64,000 bases of DNA from Geminicoccus sp. (lineage in GTDB: Bacteria > Pseudomonadota > Alphaproteobacteria > UBA7985): the NCBI GenBank assembly GCA_002708995.1, contig PAPT01000014.1, forward strand, positions 62,001 through 126,000, given 5' to 3'. Made by a program: the position numbers and the translations under genes. Positions 28,009 to 38,336 of the stretch are shown here, piece after piece. The notes beneath the pieces are model-generated. The model saw nothing but the letters and a program-made list of their open reading frames with translations. It ran no database searches and was not told where the DNA came from. The number at the start of each line of letters is the position of its first letter. The stretch's first letter is position 1.

Positions 28009-29130
28009 ATGAGCCATGTCTCCCGCACTGATACGTCTGTTTTCGGGCGTTGGTGGTGGACGGTGGACCGCACGACGATTGGTATCGTGCTGATCTTGAT
28101 GGCCATCGGCGCCTTATTGTCCTTTTCTGCTTCACCAGCCATGGCTGAAGACCTGCGACTGGGCGCGTACTACTTCGTTAACCGGCACCTGATCTTTCTG
28201 GTGCCTGCTGCGCTGATCTTTTTCGTGCTGAGCCTGTTTTCGCCGGTGTGGATCTGGCGGTTGAGCGTGCTCGGCGTGGTCCTCGGCCTCGCGGGCATGG
28301 CGACGACGCTGGTTTACGGCTCGACGATCAAGGGCGCTGAGCGCTGGATCGACCTCGGCATGATTAAGCTCCAGCCCTCCGAGTTCATGAAACCGGCGTT
28401 TTTCGTGGTCAGCGCGTGGCTGTTCGCGCTCGACCGGCGGATGCAGACCCGCTGGGCGCTGCCCGTCAACTTCGTTCTGCTGGTGCTTATTCTCGGCCTG
28501 CTGACGCTGCAGAAGGACTTCGGCCAGTCGGTGCTGTTCGCCGCGATCTGGGGCTTCCAGCTCTTCCTCGGTGGCTATCGCATGATCTGGATCGTCGGTC
28601 TGGGGGGGCTTGGCGGGGTCGCCGGCTTCGCCGCCTATACCTTCATGTCGCATGTGCAAAGCCGCATCGACGGCTTCATCACCGCCGGGGGTGAGCAATA
28701 CCAGCTCAAGCGCGCCGCAGACGCCTTCAACGACGGTGGCTGGCTCGGCGTCGGACCGGGCGAAGGCCTGGTCAAAGACGCGATTCCGGACGTGCACAAC
28801 GACTTCATCTTCTCGGTGCTGGGCGAGGAATTCGGGCTAATGGCCTGCATCGGCGTGCTGCTGATCTACACACTGCTGGTGCTGCGCGGGGTCGCGCTGA
28901 CCGCGCGCCACGACAGCCTGTTCACCGCGCTGGCCGCCGCTGGTCTGGTTTCGCAGCTGGGTTTGCAAGCCCTGATCAACATGGCGTCAACTTTGGCGCT
29001 TATCCCGACCAAGGGCATGACCCTGCCGTTCCTGAGTTACGGGGGCTCATCCCTGCTGTCGCTCGCCATCTCCATGGGCATCTTTCTGGCCCTGACCCGG
29101 CGGCGACCCCGGCAAGAGAGCGTTCTATGA
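28009..29130 (+). CDS. ftsW: Peptidoglycan glycosyltransferase FtsW (SEDS family)
   Basis: FtsW polymerises septal glycan from lipid II together with FtsI. The 373-residue protein has about ten membrane helices and the SEDS signatures RWIDLGMIKLQPSE, FGQSVLF and the C-terminal PTKGMTLPFLSYGGSS. The start ATG 28009 is preceded by an AGGGG site. It overlaps murG by 4 bases. Confidence 0.95.
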   Translation: MSHVSRTDTSVFGRWWWTVDRTTIGIVLILMAIGALLSFSASPAMAEDLRLGAYYFVNRHLIFLVPAALIFFVLSLFSPVWIWRLSVLGVVLGLAGMATTLVYGSTIKGAERWIDLGMIKLQPSEFMKPAFFVVSAWLFALDRRMQTRWALPVNFVLLVLILGLLTLQKDFGQSVLFAAIWGFQLFLGGYRMIWIVGLGGLGGVAGFAAYTFMSHVQSRIDGFITAGGEQYQLKRAADAFNDGGWLGVGPGEGLVKDAIPDVHNDFIFSVLGEEFGLMACIGVLLIYTLLVLRGVALTARHDSLFTALAAAGLVSQLGLQALINMASTLALIPTKGMTLPFLSYGGSSLLSLAISMGIFLALTRRRPRQESVL

Positions 29131-30224
29131 GCCTGATCACCCTGGCCGCCGGTGGCACCGGTGGTCACGTCTTTCCAGCCCTGGCGCTGGCCCGCAGCCT
29201 GAGTGCGCGCGGCCATAGCCTGCGGCTGGTGACGGATCAGCGTGGTCTTGCTTTCGCCGGTGACTTTGACCCAGCGGGTATCGATGTGATTTCTGCAGGC
29301 GGGCTGGTATCCGGCGCCCTGCACCGCCGCGCCACCGGGCTGTTCCGGTTGGCCCGCGGCTATGTGCAGGCCCGCAGCCTGCTCCGCCGCCAAAAGCCCG
29401 CCGCGGTAGTCGGCTTCGGTGGCTTTCCCTCCGCCCCGCCCATGCTCGCCGCCCAGCATTTGGGCCTGCCCACCCTGCTGCACGAGCAGAACGGCATCAT
29501 GGGCCGCGCCAATGCCTTTGTCAGCCGACAGGTCCGTCAGATTTCTTCGGCCTTCCCGCTGCTCGAGGGCGTGCCAGCGTCAGCCGAGGACCGGGTCAGC
29601 GCCGTCGGCAACCCGATCCGGGCCGATATCGTGGCCGTGGGCGAGACCGCGTTCACGCCCCCCAAGCCCAATGGCGCCCTCAACCTGATGGTTGTCGGCG
29701 GGTCGCAGGGCGCGGCCGTGTTTGCCAGCCTGCTTCCTGCTGCGCTGAACCGGCTCAGCCCGGCCGAGCGCGCACGCCTGCATCTGGTCGCCCAGATCCG
29801 CGACGAAAGCCGCGCCGAGACCGAAGCCCGCCTCGCCACACTCGGGCTGGGACGCCTCGAAATCGCGCCCTTCTTTTCCGACATGCCCCAGCGCCTCGCC
29901 GCAGCCCATTTGGTGCTCAGCCGGTCCGGCGCCACCACGGTGCACGAGCTGGCCGCCGCCGGACGCCCGGCGATCTTTGTGCCGCTGTCGGTGCACCGTG
30001 ATGACCAACAAGGGCGCAATGCCCGCCTGCTGACCGACCCCGGTGCTGCCCTGCTCGTCCGTGAAGGCGGCGACGCACCGCAGTGGGTCGCCGCCCACAT
30101 CTCGACCCTGCTGGCAGCCCCCGAGGCCCTCGCTGACATGGCCACCAAGGCCCGCGCGAGCGCCCTGCTCGGGGCCGCCGATAAGCTCGCCGACATGGTC
30201 GAGCAGGAGATCGCCACGCCATGA
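29127..30224 (+). CDS. murG: UDP-GlcNAc:lipid I N-acetylglucosaminyltransferase MurG
   Basis: MurG makes lipid II on the inner face of the membrane. The 365-residue GT-B protein starts with the G-loop [16 protein letters not shown], has [12 protein letters not shown] in the acceptor side and [17 protein letters not shown] plus the [15 protein letters not shown] donor-site segment. Length is normal. It overlaps ftsW and murC by 4 bases each. Confidence 0.96.
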   Translation: MSLITLAAGGTGGHVFPALALARSLSARGHSLRLVTDQRGLAFAGDFDPAGIDVISAGGLVSGALHRRATGLFRLARGYVQARSLLRRQKPAAVVGFGGFPSAPPMLAAQHLGLPTLLHEQNGIMGRANAFVSRQVRQISSAFPLLEGVPASAEDRVSAVGNPIRADIVAVGETAFTPPKPNGALNLMVVGGSQGAAVFASLLPAALNRLSPAERARLHLVAQIRDESRAETEARLATLGLGRLEIAPFFSDMPQRLAAAHLVLSRSGATTVHELAAAGRPAIFVPLSVHRDDQQGRNARLLTDPGAALLVREGGDAPQWVAAHISTLLAAPEALADMATKARASALLGAADKLADMVEQEIATP

Positions 30225-31672
30225 ACAACGTCCTGTCCTCGATGCGGCACATGCCGCTGGATACCGGCATCTTTCACTTTGTCGGCATTGGCGGTATCGG
30301 CATGTCCGGCATCGCCGAGGTCCTGAATAACCTCGGTTACGAGGTGCAGGGCTCCGACATCGGCGAAAACGCCAACGTCAAACGCCTGCGCGAGCAGGGG
30401 ATCACCGTGCAGGTCGGCCACAGCGCCGAAAACGTCCAGAACGCCGCCGTGCTCGTGGTCTCGTCCGCCATCCGCGACGATAATCCAGAATTGCAGGAAG
30501 CCCGCGCGCTGTCCCTGCCCGTTGTCCGGCGCGCGGACATGCTGGGTGAGCTCATGCGCCTGAAGTGGGCCGTCGCCGTTGGCGGCACCCACGGCAAGAC
30601 CACCACGACCTCACTCATAGCCTGCCTGCTCGACGCCGGGGGCAAGGACCCGACAGTGATCAACGGCGGCATCATCAACGCCTACGGCACCAACGCCCGC
30701 CTGGGCGACGGCGACTGGCTGGTGGCCGAAGCCGACGAGAGCGACGGCACCTTCACCCGCCTGCCGGCTACCGTGTCGGTGGTGACCAACATCGACGCCG
30801 AACACCTCGACCACTACGGCGGTGAAGACGCGCTCCATGACGCCTTCCGCGCCTTCATGGGCAACATCCCGTTCTATGGCTTCGCGGTAGCCTGCATCGA
30901 CAACGAGACGGTACAGGGCTTGCTGCCTGCCGTCGAAGACCGGCGCGTGCTGACCTATGGATTCAACCCGCAGGCCGACCTGCGCGCAGTCAACGTAGCC
31001 TCCAACGGGCTGGGCATGACCTTTGACGTCCATGTCACCGAGCGGGTCAGCCCGACCGGCGCCAGTCAGGTGATCGCGGATATCCACCTGCCCATGTTCG
31101 GCGACCACAACGTCTCCAACGCCGTTGCCGCCATCGCCGTCGCGCTCGAACTCGGGGTTGCGCCGGAGACTATCCAGAGTGGCTTCGAAGCCTTCGGTGG
31201 GGTCCGGCGTCGCTTCACACTGACCGGCGAGTGGCAGGGGGGCAGCGTCATCGACGACTACGGCCACCATCCGGTGGAGATTGCCGCCGTCCTGCGCGCG
31301 GCGCGGCAGCGGGTCGAGAGCACCGGCGGCAAGGTTCACGCTATCCACCAGCCCCACCGCTTTTCCCGCCTCAGTTCGCTGTTCGAAGACTTCTGCACCT
31401 GCTTCAACGAGGCCGACAGCGTGCTGATCGCCGACGTTTTTACCGCTGGGGAAGCCCCGATCGAGGGCGCCGATGCCAGCGCGCTGGTCGCGGGGATTCA
31501 GGCACGGGGCCACCGCAGCGCTGGCTACCTCGCCGACGCTGGCGATCTGGCCGCCCGGGTCCGGGAACGCGCCGAGCCCGGCGATCTGGTCGTCTGTCTG
31601 GGCGCGGGTAGCATCACGGCCTGGGCCAACGCCCTGCCCGAACAGCTGGCTGTTGGAGACAAGGCCCCTTGA
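30221..31672 (+). CDS. murC: UDP-MurNAc:L-alanine ligase MurC
   Basis: MurC adds the first amino acid of the stem peptide. The 483-residue protein has the [12 protein letters not shown] loop (22-33), the ATP motif GTHGKTTTT (122-130), EADESDGTF and [10 protein letters not shown]. Length is normal. The TGA stop overlaps the TTG start of murB, so the two are tightly coupled. Confidence 0.97.
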   Translation: MNNVLSSMRHMPLDTGIFHFVGIGGIGMSGIAEVLNNLGYEVQGSDIGENANVKRLREQGITVQVGHSAENVQNAAVLVVSSAIRDDNPELQEARALSLPVVRRADMLGELMRLKWAVAVGGTHGKTTTTSLIACLLDAGGKDPTVINGGIINAYGTNARLGDGDWLVAEADESDGTFTRLPATVSVVTNIDAEHLDHYGGEDALHDAFRAFMGNIPFYGFAVACIDNETVQGLLPAVEDRRVLTYGFNPQADLRAVNVASNGLGMTFDVHVTERVSPTGASQVIADIHLPMFGDHNVSNAVAAIAVALELGVAPETIQSGFEAFGGVRRRFTLTGEWQGGSVIDDYGHHPVEIAAVLRAARQRVESTGGKVHAIHQPHRFSRLSSLFEDFCTCFNEADSVLIADVFTAGEAPIEGADASALVAGIQARGHRSAGYLADAGDLAARVRERAEPGDLVVCLGAGSITAWANALPEQLAVGDKAP

Positions 31673-32667
31673 ACGCCGCCGCCATAGGGACCCGGCAGGG
31701 TGATGATCCACAGGCGCTGATCGACGCCCTGCCCGCGGTCCGGGGCAGCTACAAGCCCGATCACCCGGTCGGTCCGCTGACATGGTTCCGCGTGGGCGGG
31801 GCAGCGCAGGTGTTCTTCCGGCCCGAAGACCCCGACGACCTCGCCCGCTTCCTCCGCGACAGACCCAGAGACGTGCCGGTTTCCATCCTCGGGGTCGGTT
31901 CGAACAGCCTGATCCGTGACGGCGGCGTCCCCGGTGTGATGATCCGTCTGAGCGCCAAGGCTTTCGGCAGCATCAGCATCGACGGCAGCCGCCTGACCGC
32001 CGGCGCGGCTGCACTGGATGCCACCGTCGCCAAAATCGCCGCCAAGGCCGGCCGAGCCGGGCTGGGCTTCTACGTCGGCGTTCCTGGGACCATCGGCGGG
32101 GCGCTGCGCATGAACGCTGGCGCCCACGGCGGCGAGACCCGCCAGCGGCTGGTTTCCGCGCGGGTGATTTCACCCGATGGCGTGCTGCAGGACCTGCCCG
32201 CCGCCGATCTGGGTCTGTCCTACCGCCACTGTTCCCTTCCGCCGGACTGGCTGTTCGTTTCCGCGACCTTCGAGACCGACGACGGCGACCCCGCCGAGCT
32301 TCAGGACGAACTTGCTGCGATCCAGAACCAGCGCGAAGACACCCAGCCGATCCAGGAGAAAACCGGCGGCTCCACCTTCAAGAACCCGGCCGATGACGCC
32401 CCCCACGGTCCCAGCGCGTGGAACCACGTCGACGCGGCCGGCTGCCGGGGCCTGCGCGTCGGTGGGGCGCAGGTTTCCGAGAAGCACTGCAACTTCCTGA
32501 TCAACACCGGTAAGGCCACCGCCTTCGATATCGAACAACTGGGCGAAACAGTCCGGGAGCGGGTCTACCGTGACTGCGGCCTGCTGCTGCACTGGGAAAT
32601 CCGTCGCGTCGGCGCATTCGCGCCAGACGCCGTTGTCGCCCCGGCTGAAGAGGTGCTGGGGCTATGA
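31669..32667 (+). CDS. murB: UDP-N-acetylenolpyruvoylglucosamine reductase MurB
   Basis: MurB reduces enolpyruvyl-UDP-GlcNAc to UDP-MurNAc with FAD and NADPH. The 332-residue protein has TWFRVGGAA (FAD-binding), [31 protein letters not shown] and the catalytic-Ser motif GSTFKNP (Ser235). It uses a TTG start that overlaps the murC stop; no better in-frame ATG precedes the conserved region. It overlaps ddl by 4 bases. Confidence 0.94.
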   Translation: MNAAAIGTRQGDDPQALIDALPAVRGSYKPDHPVGPLTWFRVGGAAQVFFRPEDPDDLARFLRDRPRDVPVSILGVGSNSLIRDGGVPGVMIRLSAKAFGSISIDGSRLTAGAAALDATVAKIAAKAGRAGLGFYVGVPGTIGGALRMNAGAHGGETRQRLVSARVISPDGVLQDLPAADLGLSYRHCSLPPDWLFVSATFETDDGDPAELQDELAAIQNQREDTQPIQEKTGGSTFKNPADDAPHGPSAWNHVDAAGCRGLRVGGAQVSEKHCNFLINTGKATAFDIEQLGETVRERVYRDCGLLLHWEIRRVGAFAPDAVVAPAEEVLGL

Positions 32668-33596
32668 GTGCCGCACGTATCCTGCTGCTCCGGGGCGGGC
32701 TTTCGGCCGAGCGCGAGGTCTCGCTGACCAGCGCGGCCGAGGTCGAACGCGCGCTGGTCGGCGCAGGCTACGAAGTTACCAGCCTCGACCCCGGCTGGGA
32801 CGTGGCCGAGACCCTGCCCTGGGCGCTTGAGGGTGTCGACGTGGTCTTCAACGCCCTGCACGGCAAATGGGGTGAAGACGGCAATATCCAGGCGCTGCTG
32901 AACTTTGCGCGCGTGCCCTATACCCATTCGGGCGTGATGGCGTCCTCGCTAGCCATGGACAAGCCACGTGCCAAGCTGCTGTTCGCCGCGGCGGGTATCC
33001 CCATCGTGCACGATCGCCCGGTGACGCTGGCCGAACTGCGCACTGGCAGCGACCCGCTGCTCCGCCCCTACGTGATCAAACCCAGCCACGAAGGCTCCTC
33101 GGTCGGGGTCAAGATCGTCATGCCCGGCAGCGGCCCGACAGACCTGAGCGGTATGGAAACCTACGACAGTCTCATAGTCGAGGACTACGTACCGGGCCGG
33201 GAACTGACCGTATCGGTGCTGCAGGCCCGGGGCCAAGCGCCGCGCGCGCTGGCGGTGACGGAGCTGGAAACCGACGCCGCGTTCTATGACTACGAAGCCA
33301 AATACAGCGCCGAGGCGCAGACCCGGCACATCGTAAACCCGGACAGCCTGCCCGGAGATGTGCAGGAGGCACTGCTGCGCTGGTCGGAGGCCGCGCACGA
33401 GACCCTGGGCTGTCGGGGCGCGACGCGGGCGGACTTCCGCTACGATCCCGACTCTGGCCGAATCGCGATTCTTGAGGTAAATACTCAACCCGGGCTGACC
33501 CCGCTCAGCCTGCTGCCGGAACAGGCTCTGGCCACCGGCATGGATTTTACCACGCTCGTCACTTGGATGGTGGAAAACGCAGCATGCGACGCCTGA
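32664..33596 (+). CDS. ddl: D-alanine:D-alanine ligase
   Basis: Ddl makes the D-Ala-D-Ala used by MurF. The 310-residue ATP-grasp protein has LRGGLSAEREVSL, ALHGKWGEDG, KPSHEGSSVGV and EVNTQPGLTPLSL. The length fits the DdlB type. It overlaps murB by 4 bases and the ftsQ start by 13 bases. Confidence 0.96.
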   Translation: MSAARILLLRGGLSAEREVSLTSAAEVERALVGAGYEVTSLDPGWDVAETLPWALEGVDVVFNALHGKWGEDGNIQALLNFARVPYTHSGVMASSLAMDKPRAKLLFAAAGIPIVHDRPVTLAELRTGSDPLLRPYVIKPSHEGSSVGVKIVMPGSGPTDLSGMETYDSLIVEDYVPGRELTVSVLQARGQAPRALAVTELETDAAFYDYEAKYSAEAQTRHIVNPDSLPGDVQEALLRWSEAAHETLGCRGATRADFRYDPDSGRIAILEVNTQPGLTPLSLLPEQALATGMDFTTLVTWMVENAACDA

Positions 33597-34819
33597 TGCG
33601 CTTTTGGCGGAAAAACGGGGATCAGTTCCCCCAGAATCCGGCGCATAACGTTGATTATCACGACTTAGAGCCGGGCTTCGGGACCGTTGCTGAGCCGATG
33701 CAGGCGGCTGCAGACGCCAGCGCTGAAATGGCCGTGGATGCCGACTGGGCGACCGAAGTTCCGGCGGTCGAGACTGAATTCACCGATGCACGCTCCAGCG
33801 ACGCTGAACGGGCTAGCGCTGGACTGGCCGAGGAAGATTTCGCCGGGTCCATGGCCGATTGCGCTGCAGCGATGCCGCCCCCTGCCCCCGCGCCAGAGCG
33901 CTTAACCCGGACTGCGCTAGAGCAGCGCCGCCAACGGCTCTCCCGCGTCTCCCGCGCCCGCCGCATCGGCACCGTGCTCAGCGTAGCCGTGCCGCTCACG
34001 CTGCTGACCTTGTTCATCGGTGGTGGTAGCTGGGCCTGGTACAGCGGCCGTCTCGATATCGCCAGCATCCGAGGGACCGAAGCGGCGCAGGTCGCCGGGG
34101 CCACCCTCGGCCTTCGTATTGAAGAGTTTTCGATCTCGGGGCGCCGCTATACCCGCGAATCTGAGATTGTGGCCGCCGTTGGCGCCTACTACGGCGATCC
34201 CATTCTCGGCATCGAGCCGGGCGACGCGAAGCTGCGGATCGAGGGCCTGCCCTGGGTGCAGAGCGCCGAGGTCGAACGCATCCTGCCCAAGACCATCTCG
34301 GTCACCGTGGTCGAGCGCGTGCCGCTGGCCATCTGGCAGAACGATGCTCGGCACCAGATCATCGATACTGAAGGCATGGTCATCCCGGACCAGCAGGCTT
34401 CCCTGTTTCTCGAAAAGCTACCGGTGGTATCCGGTCTTGGTGCGCCGGAGGCTGCATCGACCCTGATCGACTCGCTGACCGAAGTGCCCAACGTGCAGCA
34501 ATACGTGGTCGCTGCGCATCGGCGCGGCACCCGTCGCTGGGACCTGTTCCTGACACTGGGGATCAAAGTGCAGTTGCCGGCGCAGGACACCGAACTGGCA
34601 CTGCGGCAGCTGAGCGAAGCAGACCTGAAATACGGGCTGTTCGACCGCGATATCGTCAATATCGACCTGCGGATCCCCAACCGTATGATCGTCCGGAAAC
34701 GAAACGACTCTGAGGATTTTGATCTTGATTTGTTCTCAGATGATGAGAATGTTTCAACTTATTTTCAAGATAATACAGAAAATAGCTTAACTCCTGTGTC
34801 AGATTCGATTACATTATGA
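33584..34819 (+). CDS. ftsQ: Cell division protein FtsQ, with long N-terminus and AT-rich acidic tail
   Basis: FtsQ scaffolds FtsB and FtsL in the divisome. The 411-residue protein has an unusually long cytoplasmic segment (1-127, low complexity), one membrane helix (about 129-148), a POTRA domain (about 178-250, LRIEEFSISGRRYT onward) and a beta domain. The last 40 residues are acidic and Ser/Asn-rich, encoded by clearly AT-rich DNA (34697-34819) unlike the neighbours. The start is uncertain: ATG 33584 has GGTGGA upstream; ATG 33596 overlaps the ddl stop. Confidence 0.88.
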   Translation: MRRLMRFWRKNGDQFPQNPAHNVDYHDLEPGFGTVAEPMQAAADASAEMAVDADWATEVPAVETEFTDARSSDAERASAGLAEEDFAGSMADCAAAMPPPAPAPERLTRTALEQRRQRLSRVSRARRIGTVLSVAVPLTLLTLFIGGGSWAWYSGRLDIASIRGTEAAQVAGATLGLRIEEFSISGRRYTRESEIVAAVGAYYGDPILGIEPGDAKLRIEGLPWVQSAEVERILPKTISVTVVERVPLAIWQNDARHQIIDTEGMVIPDQQASLFLEKLPVVSGLGAPEAASTLIDSLTEVPNVQQYVVAAHRRGTRRWDLFLTLGIKVQLPAQDTELALRQLSEADLKYGLFDRDIVNIDLRIPNRMIVRKRNDSEDFDLDLFSDDENVSTYFQDNTENSLTPVSDSITL

Positions 34820-34944
34820 GCTGAAGGGGCACGATGCACTCATTTTACGCGTCGGCCGCAACCTCGGGTCAGGGTGTGGATCCGGGATTTTAAAGGCAAA
34901 AGGCGCTGTTTTGGCGCCATGATTTGACGGAAATATTTTTGAGC

Positions 34945-36228
34945 ATGCGAACGCTACGTTCACATCGCGGGCTCTATGGAGTTCTTGACGTTGGCTCGTC
35001 GAAAATCACGTGTCTCGTGGTTAACGCGACCAACCCCCGCTTACCGAAGATCCTCGGCATGGGGCATCGCGCGTCGAAGGGACTGCGCGGCGGTGAAATC
35101 GTGGACATGGACGCGGCTCAGGACGCCATTCTCGCCGCCATCACCGACGCTGAAGACGCCGCTGGCCTAACCATCGAAGACGTCTTTCTGACCTACGCCG
35201 GCGGCAAGCCGCGCAGCCAGCTGATCGATCTGGAGATCGAAGTCGGCGGGCACGCGGTCATCGCCCCCCACATCAATGCCCTGCTCAACTACGCTGCACA
35301 GGAACTGCCCTTCGAGCAAGAATCCGTGCGGCCGATGCAGCGCATTCACACCCTGCCCGTGGACTACCGCGTCGACCGCAACCACGGCATCCGTGATCCG
35401 CGCGGCATGACCGCCTTCCACCTTGGTTCACGCCTGCTCGCTGTTTCCCTGTCACGCTCCAGCCTCGACCACCTCGTCGATGCCGTCGACAAGTGCCACC
35501 TCACCATCCGTGGGGTGATGATCGGCGGGCTGGCCAGCCACCACGCGGTTGTCACCGAAGAAGAGATGCAGCTTGGCGCCTGCCTTGTTGAAATTGGCGC
35601 CTCGGTCTCGACGCTGGTCGTCTTCAATGGCGGCGGCCCGGTTCACGTTGAAACCATGCCCGTGGGCTCCGACCACCTGACCCGCGACCTCGCAGCCGCG
35701 CTGAACTGCAACACGGCAGCGGCCGAGCGCATCAAGACGCTTTACGGCTCCGCCCTGAGCAACCCGTCAGACAGCGACCGCGAAATCCGGCTCCCCCGCG
35801 AGGCCATGGACGGCGGGCTGGTCGGCAGCGACCGCATTACCCGCTCGCTGGTCGTCGGCGTGCTGCAGCCCCGGCTGGACGAGATGTTCGGCCTGATCCG
35901 GCAGCGCATGGAACACCCAAATCTTCGCAAGTTCGCCGGTCGCCGCGTGATTTTCACCGGCGGCGGGGCCAACCTCACCGGCCTGCGCGACTATGCAACC
36001 CTGGCGCTCGACCGCCAGATCAGAATTGGAAGGCCAAGGGAGATGGCGGGTTTGCCCGCATCTCACATTGGCTTCGAGCTCTCGGCCGCTCTGGGACTGG
36101 CACATTTTGCCGCCGCTCCCGGTCAGACTGCGGCCAACGGCTCGGTCGGCTCAGCACATCTGCAGCGGAAGTCCATTTTGCAGTCCATCCCACTCGTCGG
36201 TGGCCTGTTTAACAAGAGGGCCGCGTGA
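34945..36228 (+). CDS. ftsA: Cell division protein FtsA
   Basis: FtsA is the actin-like protein that tethers FtsZ to the membrane. The 427-residue protein has the ATP-binding LDVGSSKITCLVV (14-26), the 1C-domain region, the phosphate-2 segment VEIGASVSTLVVF and FTGGGANLTGL. The C-terminus (KRKSILQSIPLVGGLFNKRAA in part) fits a membrane-targeting helix. A TTG at 34924 is in frame but the ATG matches the family start. The gap upstream (34820-34944) is AT-rich and may contain a promoter. Confidence 0.94.
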   Translation: MRTLRSHRGLYGVLDVGSSKITCLVVNATNPRLPKILGMGHRASKGLRGGEIVDMDAAQDAILAAITDAEDAAGLTIEDVFLTYAGGKPRSQLIDLEIEVGGHAVIAPHINALLNYAAQELPFEQESVRPMQRIHTLPVDYRVDRNHGIRDPRGMTAFHLGSRLLAVSLSRSSLDHLVDAVDKCHLTIRGVMIGGLASHHAVVTEEEMQLGACLVEIGASVSTLVVFNGGGPVHVETMPVGSDHLTRDLAAALNCNTAAAERIKTLYGSALSNPSDSDREIRLPREAMDGGLVGSDRITRSLVVGVLQPRLDEMFGLIRQRMEHPNLRKFAGRRVIFTGGGANLTGLRDYATLALDRQIRIGRPREMAGLPASHIGFELSAALGLAHFAAAPGQTAANGSVGSAHLQRKSILQSIPLVGGLFNKRAA

Positions 36229-36269
36229 AATGACGGCCCCGATCAATACAGCGATCACAAAAAATATAA

Positions 36270-36282
36270 GCGACTCAGTCGC
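36270..36282. repeat. Short palindrome upstream of ftsZ
   Basis: GCGACT and AGTCGC flank a single C, a perfect 13-base palindrome 24 bases before the ftsZ start and close to the ribosome-binding site. It could be an operator or a small RNA stem affecting ftsZ translation. Its size makes chance possible. Confidence 0.35.
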
Positions 36283-36305
36283 ACGAGATACTGGTGGAGA
36301 ATTTT

Positions 36306-38222
36306 ATGTGTGCTCTTAATTTGGGCGTCCCGGATCAGAAGGCGATCTTCAAGCCCCGGATCCTCGTCCTCGGCGTCGGCGGCGCCGGTGGAAACGCTGT
36401 TAACAATATGATTCAGGCAGACCTCCAAGGCGTGGAGTTTGCCGTAACCAACACCGATGCACAGGCGCTCGAGACGTCGCTCAGCGACCGTCGCGTGCGG
36501 CTGGGAACCATGGCAACGCAGGGCCTGGGCGCAGGCGCGAACCCCATGGTGGGCCGCGCGGCAGCGGAAGAGTCGCTGCAGGACGTGCTCGACGAGATCG
36601 GCGACGTCAACATGGTGTTCATCACCGCTGGCATGGGTGGCGGCACCGGCACCGGTGCAGCCCCGCTGATCGCCAAAGCCCTCAAGGAGCGCGGTGTCCT
36701 GACTGTCGGCGTCGCGACCAAGCCCTTCGCATTCGAAGGCGTAGTGCGCATGCGTCAGGCCGAGGAAGGCATCGACCTCTTCGCCTCGACTGTCGACACC
36801 TTGATCGTGATCCCGAACGAAAACCTGTTCCGGATTGCCAACGAAAACACATCCTACGCCGACGCGCTGAAGATGGCTGACGAAGTGCTGTACGACGGCG
36901 TTCGGGCAATTTCCGACCTGATCGTCCGCCCGGGCAACATCAACCTCGATTTTGCCGACGTGCGCGCGCTGATGACCGTCATGGGCAAATCGATGATGGG
37001 CACCGGCGAGGCCGATGGCGAAAACCGGGCGCTGGACGCGGCCGAGCGCGCCATCAAGAACCCGCTGCTCGACGACGTTAACCTGAAGTCGGCCAAGGGC
37101 GTTCTGCTGAACATTTCCGGCGGCCCCGATCTGACCATGTACGAGGTCGACGAAGCCGCCAAGCGCATCACCCGCGAAGTCATGCCGGAGAGCAACATCA
37201 TCACCGGCACGTCGATTGACCCATCGCTCGACGGCACGGTCCGCGTTTCGGTCGTCGCGACCGGGATCGACGAGGAACTGGGACAGCAGGAAACGACCCC
37301 GACCAACGGTTTTGCACGGCAGGAACTGGGCCTCGCGCCTTCGGCCGCGGCACCGGTCAAGCCAACCCCTATTGCCCCCCCTGCACCCGCCACCAACGTG
37401 GCCAGCAAGGGGCGCGGCGGCGCCTTCACCATTGGCAGCGGCACCGGCGGCGTAATCCACGCGATCCAAGGCGTACCCGGCTCGATGGAATTCGCGCGCG
37501 CTGTCGCCAATCCACCCAAGCCAGCCGCCGAACCCACCCCGGCACCGCAGGCAGTTGAAGCGGCTGACGCCCCGGTGATGGAAAAGCCGCGCAACCCGAT
37601 TGCGCCGCTGCCCGAAACCCTGCTCACCCCGCCTGCGCGGAATGAATTGATGGACATGCGGGAGGCTTACAACAGCCAATCAGCGGCGCAGGCAACCCAG
37701 CACCGTGAAGAGGTGGGCTCGGCACCAGTGTCGGCACCCGTGCCGGCATCCGCGCCCGCTCCTGCTGCACCGGCAGCGCCAGCCGTTGCAGCCGCCGAGC
37801 CGCAGCTGTTCGAACCCCTTGGTGGACGGGACGACCCATTCGCCGGGATGGACGAACCAGCCCGCAATGAAGGCCGCGCTGAAGCCCCGTCCGAGGCGGA
37901 CCAGACCGCACGGCCAGGCGGCGCTCTCGGGTTCCTCAAGGGCCTCGCCCGTGGCGGTTTTTCCAAGGCCACGACCGCGCAGGATGTGCATGAAGCCGAA
38001 GAGCGGGAACGCCGCGTTCGCGAGAACGGTTTCGACCGGCTTGTCCGGCCCGCCTTCGAGCCCGACGGACCCGCAGAACCGGTCGCAACCCGGAGCCTGA
38101 ACGGCCCGGGTCAGCAGCCTGCGCTGACCAGCCTCTCGACGACACCGCCGGGGGTCGACCCTCTGGATGTCGATGAGTCTGAGATCAACATTCCCGCCTT
38201 CCTCCGTCGTCAGATGAACTGA
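36306..38222 (+). CDS. ftsZ: Cell division protein FtsZ with very long C-terminal linker
   Basis: FtsZ is the tubulin-like GTPase that forms the division ring. The 638-residue protein has the GTP-binding GGGTGTG (111-117) and the T7 loop NLDFAD (213-218). The GTPase domain ends at about residue 325, and a linker of about 290 residues rich in Pro, Ala and Glu follows. The C-terminal peptide ends [11 protein letters not shown]. Typical FtsZ is 380-590 residues. ATG 36306 has GGAG 8 bases upstream; an in-frame GTG at 36294 lies within that site. Confidence 0.95.
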   Translation: MCALNLGVPDQKAIFKPRILVLGVGGAGGNAVNNMIQADLQGVEFAVTNTDAQALETSLSDRRVRLGTMATQGLGAGANPMVGRAAAEESLQDVLDEIGDVNMVFITAGMGGGTGTGAAPLIAKALKERGVLTVGVATKPFAFEGVVRMRQAEEGIDLFASTVDTLIVIPNENLFRIANENTSYADALKMADEVLYDGVRAISDLIVRPGNINLDFADVRALMTVMGKSMMGTGEADGENRALDAAERAIKNPLLDDVNLKSAKGVLLNISGGPDLTMYEVDEAAKRITREVMPESNIITGTSIDPSLDGTVRVSVVATGIDEELGQQETTPTNGFARQELGLAPSAAAPVKPTPIAPPAPATNVASKGRGGAFTIGSGTGGVIHAIQGVPGSMEFARAVANPPKPAAEPTPAPQAVEAADAPVMEKPRNPIAPLPETLLTPPARNELMDMREAYNSQSAAQATQHREEVGSAPVSAPVPASAPAPAAPAAPAVAAAEPQLFEPLGGRDDPFAGMDEPARNEGRAEAPSEADQTARPGGALGFLKGLARGGFSKATTAQDVHEAEERERRVRENGFDRLVRPAFEPDGPAEPVATRSLNGPGQQPALTSLSTTPPGVDPLDVDESEINIPAFLRRQMN

Positions 38223-38272
38223 TTACAGCAGGAAGTCACAAAACCACCGACTTACCACCACTATTCTCCCTC

Positions 38273-38309
38273 GGGGCGGGGTGCCAAGGCACCTTCGCCC
38301 TTTCTTTTT
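38273..38309 (+). terminator. Rho-independent terminator after ftsZ
   Basis: A stem built from GGGCG...GGTGCC and GGCACC...CGCCC with a 2-base AA loop and one bulge (38274-38300) is followed by TTTCTTTTT (38301-38309). It lies 51 bases after the ftsZ stop and would end the dcw transcript before lpxC. Confidence 0.85.
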
Positions 38310-38336
38310 GGGGCGGGGTGACGCACACCCGTGACG

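Noticed and set aside
34820-36305. CtrA-type TTAA-N7-TTAA sites before ftsA and ftsZ
   Set aside because: No site with both half-motifs at the right spacing was found in the gaps before ftsA and ftsZ.
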